This document shows positions 5,792-7,674 of a DNA stretch of 7,674 bases, piece after piece. Position 1 is the stretch's first letter. The number at the start of each line of letters is the position of its first letter. The notes below the pieces were generated by a model. That model worked only from the letters and a program-made list of their open reading frames with translations. It was not told the origin of the DNA and did not search any database. The position numbers and the translations under genes are program-made. Source of the stretch: an uncultured Azohydromonas sp. (GTDB lineage Bacteria > Pseudomonadota > Gammaproteobacteria > Burkholderiales > Burkholderiaceae_C); contig NZ_CALAOH010000064.1 in NCBI RefSeq assembly GCF_937926365.1, forward strand, positions 1 through 7,674. The letters are read 5' to 3'.

Positions 5792-6907
5792 ATGTGGATG
5801 GCTGTTGCGCTGGTCGCCATCGCCGTGGCGGTGGTGTGGTTCCATGCCGCCAGTCCCTGGTGGATCACGCCGCTGGCCTCGAACTGGCAGCGCATGGACG
5901 ACACGCTGGCCATCACGCTGGTGGTCACGGGCGTGTTCTTCATCGGGCTGCACCTGCTGCTGGCGTGGATGCTGTGGCGCTTCAGGCACCGGCCGGGCCG
6001 GCGCGCGCACTACCAGCCCGAGAACCACCGGCTGGAGCGCTGGCTCATCGGGCTGACGGCGCTGGGCATCGTGGCGCTGCTGGCGCCGGGGCTGTACGTC
6101 TATGCCGAGTACGTGCGGCCGCCGCGCGACGCGCTGGTGGTGGAGGTGCTGGGCCAGCAGTGGCAGTGGCGCTACCGCTTCCCGGGCGCGGGCGGCGAGC
6201 TCGGCCGCAGCGACGCGCGGCTGGTGGACGGGCGCAACCCCTTCGGGCTCGACGAGCGCGACGCCGCCGCGGCGGACGACATCCTGGTGGAAGGCAACGA
6301 GCTGCACCTGCCGCTGAACCGGCCGGTGAAGCTGCTGATGCGCTCCGTCGATGCGCTGCACGACTTCTACGTGCCGCCGCTGCGCGCGCGCATGAACATG
6401 GTGCCGGGCATGGTGACCAGCTTCTGGTTCACGCCCACGCAGGCCGGGCGCTTCGAGGTGTTGTGCGCGCAACTGTGCGGGCTGGGCCACGCGGCCATGC
6501 GCGGCTACGTGGTGGTGGAGGACGAGTCCGCGTTCCAGGCCTGGCTGCAGGCGCGGCCCACCTTCGCCGCGGCGCGCGCGCCGGCCACGCCCATCGCCGG
6601 CGAGGCCGAGACGCCGGTGCAGCGCGGGCAGGCGCTGGCGCTGTCCATGGGTTGCGCCGCCTGCCACAGCGTGGACGGCAGCCCCGGCGCCGGGCCCAGC
6701 TGGAAGGGCCTGTACGGCAGCCGCAAGAACCTCAGCGACGGCAGCCACGTGATCGCGGACGCGGCCTACCTGGAGCGCGCCATCCGCGAGCCGCAGGCGC
6801 AGGTGGTGCAGGGCTTCGCGCCCGTCATGCCCAAGATTCCGCTGAGCGACACGCAGCTCGCCGAGCTGCTGGCCTACATCCGCAGCCTGGGCGAGCAGCC
6901 ACGCTGA
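5792..6907 (+). CDS. coxB: Cytochrome c oxidase subunit II with fused cytochrome c domain (caa3-like)
   Basis: The protein is 371 residues. Hydrophobic segments lie at about 2-18, 37-61 and 85-105; the first may be an uncleaved or cleaved signal, the others the usual subunit II hairpin. The aromatic segment QQWQWRYRF (122-130) precedes the periplasmic cupredoxin domain. CuA ligands are H190 (in ALHDFYVP), C225, C229, H233 and M236 (in CAQLCGLGHAAM); the usual Glu between the cysteines is Gln (Q227). Residues 275-368 are a class I cytochrome c domain with CAACH (C288, C291, H292) and a likely axial Met at M346 (FAPVMPKIP). Electrons would pass from heme c to CuA to subunit I. GGAAGGG (5778-5784), seven bases before the ATG, supports the start. 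Subunit I follows 64 bp downstream. The fused heme domain gives about 100 residues more than a plain subunit II. Confidence 0.96.
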   Translation: MWMAVALVAIAVAVVWFHAASPWWITPLASNWQRMDDTLAITLVVTGVFFIGLHLLLAWMLWRFRHRPGRRAHYQPENHRLERWLIGLTALGIVALLAPGLYVYAEYVRPPRDALVVEVLGQQWQWRYRFPGAGGELGRSDARLVDGRNPFGLDERDAAAADDILVEGNELHLPLNRPVKLLMRSVDALHDFYVPPLRARMNMVPGMVTSFWFTPTQAGRFEVLCAQLCGLGHAAMRGYVVVEDESAFQAWLQARPTFAAARAPATPIAGEAETPVQRGQALALSMGCAACHSVDGSPGAGPSWKGLYGSRKNLSDGSHVIADAAYLERAIREPQAQVVQGFAPVMPKIPLSDTQLAELLAYIRSLGEQPR

Positions 6908-6955
6908 GCGCTGAGAGCCGGCCAGGGAGGGGAACCCACGACGCCAAGGCACCGC

Positions 6956-6963
6956 AGGAAGGA
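6956..6963 (+). promoter_or_regulatory. Ribosome binding site deciding the subunit I start
   Basis: AGGAAGGA lies eight bases before ATG 6972. It favours this start, which includes a His-rich leader, over the in-frame Met at codon 22. Confidence 0.75.
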
Positions 6964-6971
6964 CGCATCCC

Positions 6972-7674
6972 ATGGACCACGCCGCACACGCCGCGCATGC
7001 CGCCAACGACGCCGCTGGCGGGCACGGCTACCCAATGAACTTCTGGACCCGCTACGTCTGGAGCCAGGACCACAAGGTCATCGCCATCCAGTACGGCGGC
7101 ACCGCCATCCTGGTGGGCCTGGTGGGACTGGTGCTGTCCAACCTGATGCGGCTGCAACTGGCTTTCCCGGACAGCGCGCTGGGCACCGACGCGGCGCACT
7201 ACCAGCAGTACATGACCATGCACGGCATGATCATGGTGATTTACCTGCTGACCGCGCTGTTCCTCGGTGGCTTCGGCAACTACCTGATCCCGCTCATGGT
7301 TGGCGCGCGGGACATGGTGTTCCCGTTCCTGAACATGCTGAGCTTCTGGGTGTACCTGCTGTCGGTGCTGGTGCTGCTGGCGAGCTTCTTCGTCACCGGC
7401 GGGCCCACCGGCGCCGGCTGGACGCTGTACCCGCCGCAGGCGATCCTGCAGGGCACGCCGGGGCAGGAGGGCGGCATCGTGCTGATGCTGGTGTCGCTGC
7501 TGATCTTCATCGTGGCCGCCACCATGGGCGGCCTCAACTACGTCACCACGGTGCTGCAGGCGCGCACGCGCGGCATGACCTTGCTGCGCATGCCGCTGAC
7601 GGTGTGGGGCATCTTCGTGGCCACCATCCTGGCGCTGCTGGCCTTCCCGGCGCTGTTCGTCAGCGGCGTGATGA
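6972..7674 (+). CDS. ctaD: Heme-copper cytochrome c oxidase subunit I (5' part, runs off the window)
   Basis: An open frame with no stop runs from ATG 6972 to the window edge: 234 complete codons plus one base, under half of a usual subunit I. After a His/Ala-rich leader (residues 1-20) comes WSQDHKVIAIQY (30-41), typical of the entry to helix 1. About five membrane helices are seen (36-59, 84-108, 119-142, 168-190, 208-231). MTMHGMIMVIYLL places H84 as one axial ligand of the low-spin heme. GARDMVFPFLNMLSFW (111-126) matches the D-channel entrance, with D114 and N121 kept. The CuB histidines, the Tyr crosslink and the second heme ligands lie beyond the window. The protein is the proton-pumping, oxygen-reducing core in the inner membrane, and the partner of the subunit II just upstream. 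Confidence 0.96.
   Translation, partial: MDHAAHAAHAANDAAGGHGYPMNFWTRYVWSQDHKVIAIQYGGTAILVGLVGLVLSNLMRLQLAFPDSALGTDAAHYQQYMTMHGMIMVIYLLTALFLGGFGNYLIPLMVGARDMVFPFLNMLSFWVYLLSVLVLLASFFVTGGPTGAGWTLYPPQAILQGTPGQEGGIVLMLVSLLIFIVAATMGGLNYVTTVLQARTRGMTLLRMPLTVWGIFVATILALLAFPALFVSGVM

Noticed and set aside
5597..7006. A very long minus-strand open frame opposite coxB
   Set aside because: It is the antisense of a confidently identified oxidase subunit II; the low-complexity His/Arg/Ala/Gln-rich translation is typical of shadow frames in GC-rich DNA.
1..7674. Insertion sequence, prophage, CRISPR array, tRNA, toxin-antitoxin or defence genes
   Set aside because: No transposase, integrase, repeat-spacer pattern, cloverleaf or defence-type domain was recognised on either strand; composition is even except in the 3549-3931 gap.

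Overview
The window is GC-rich throughout its genes, with strong third-position G/C bias. Together with the gene families seen, this suggests a betaproteobacterium of the order Burkholderiales, probably near Comamonadaceae. That placement is an inference from style and gene content, not from a marker gene. Nothing resembles a mobile element, tRNA, rRNA or CRISPR array.

Layout. (1) Positions 2-301 hold the 3' end of a malonyl-transferase gene, most likely mdcH, the last enzyme gene of a malonate decarboxylase cluster lying mostly upstream of the window. (2) A LysR-type regulator (385-1302, +) follows in the same direction. It meets, stop codon to stop codon, a DMT/EamA-family transporter (1303-2217, -). 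(3) A 182-bp gap (2218-2399) contains a tandem 11-bp repeat, overlapping dyads including a T-N11-A LysR-like dyad, and a longer inverted repeat. (4) An exported trypsin-like serine protease with a C-terminal TPR region lies at 2400-3548 (-). (5) A gene-free, relatively AT-rich stretch of 383 bp (3549-3931) separates it from a divergent pair: a small ABM-fold protein (3932-4312, +) overlapping by 4 bp a tiny secreted two-cysteine protein (4309-4500, +). (6) From 4656 to the right edge is a plus-strand respiratory cluster: a DUF1269-like two-helix membrane protein, a four-helix membrane protein of unknown function, cytochrome c oxidase subunit II with a fused cytochrome c domain, and the first 234 codons of subunit I, which runs off the end.

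How the parts work together. The left end concerns malonate use and its probable regulation. The right end encodes a caa3-like terminal oxidase: subunit II carries CuA and a covalent heme c to pass electrons to the heme/CuB subunit I. The two small membrane proteins upstream are close enough to be co-transcribed with it and may serve assembly, cofactor supply or regulation; this is not shown by sequence alone. The middle holds periplasmic or secreted proteins with no evident link to either end.

I do not see a clear undescribed system. The best candidates for follow-up are the histidine-bearing four-helix protein in the oxidase cluster, altered residues in both oxidase subunits, the possible regulator/transporter pair with its dyad, and the tiny secreted protein coupled to the ABM gene.
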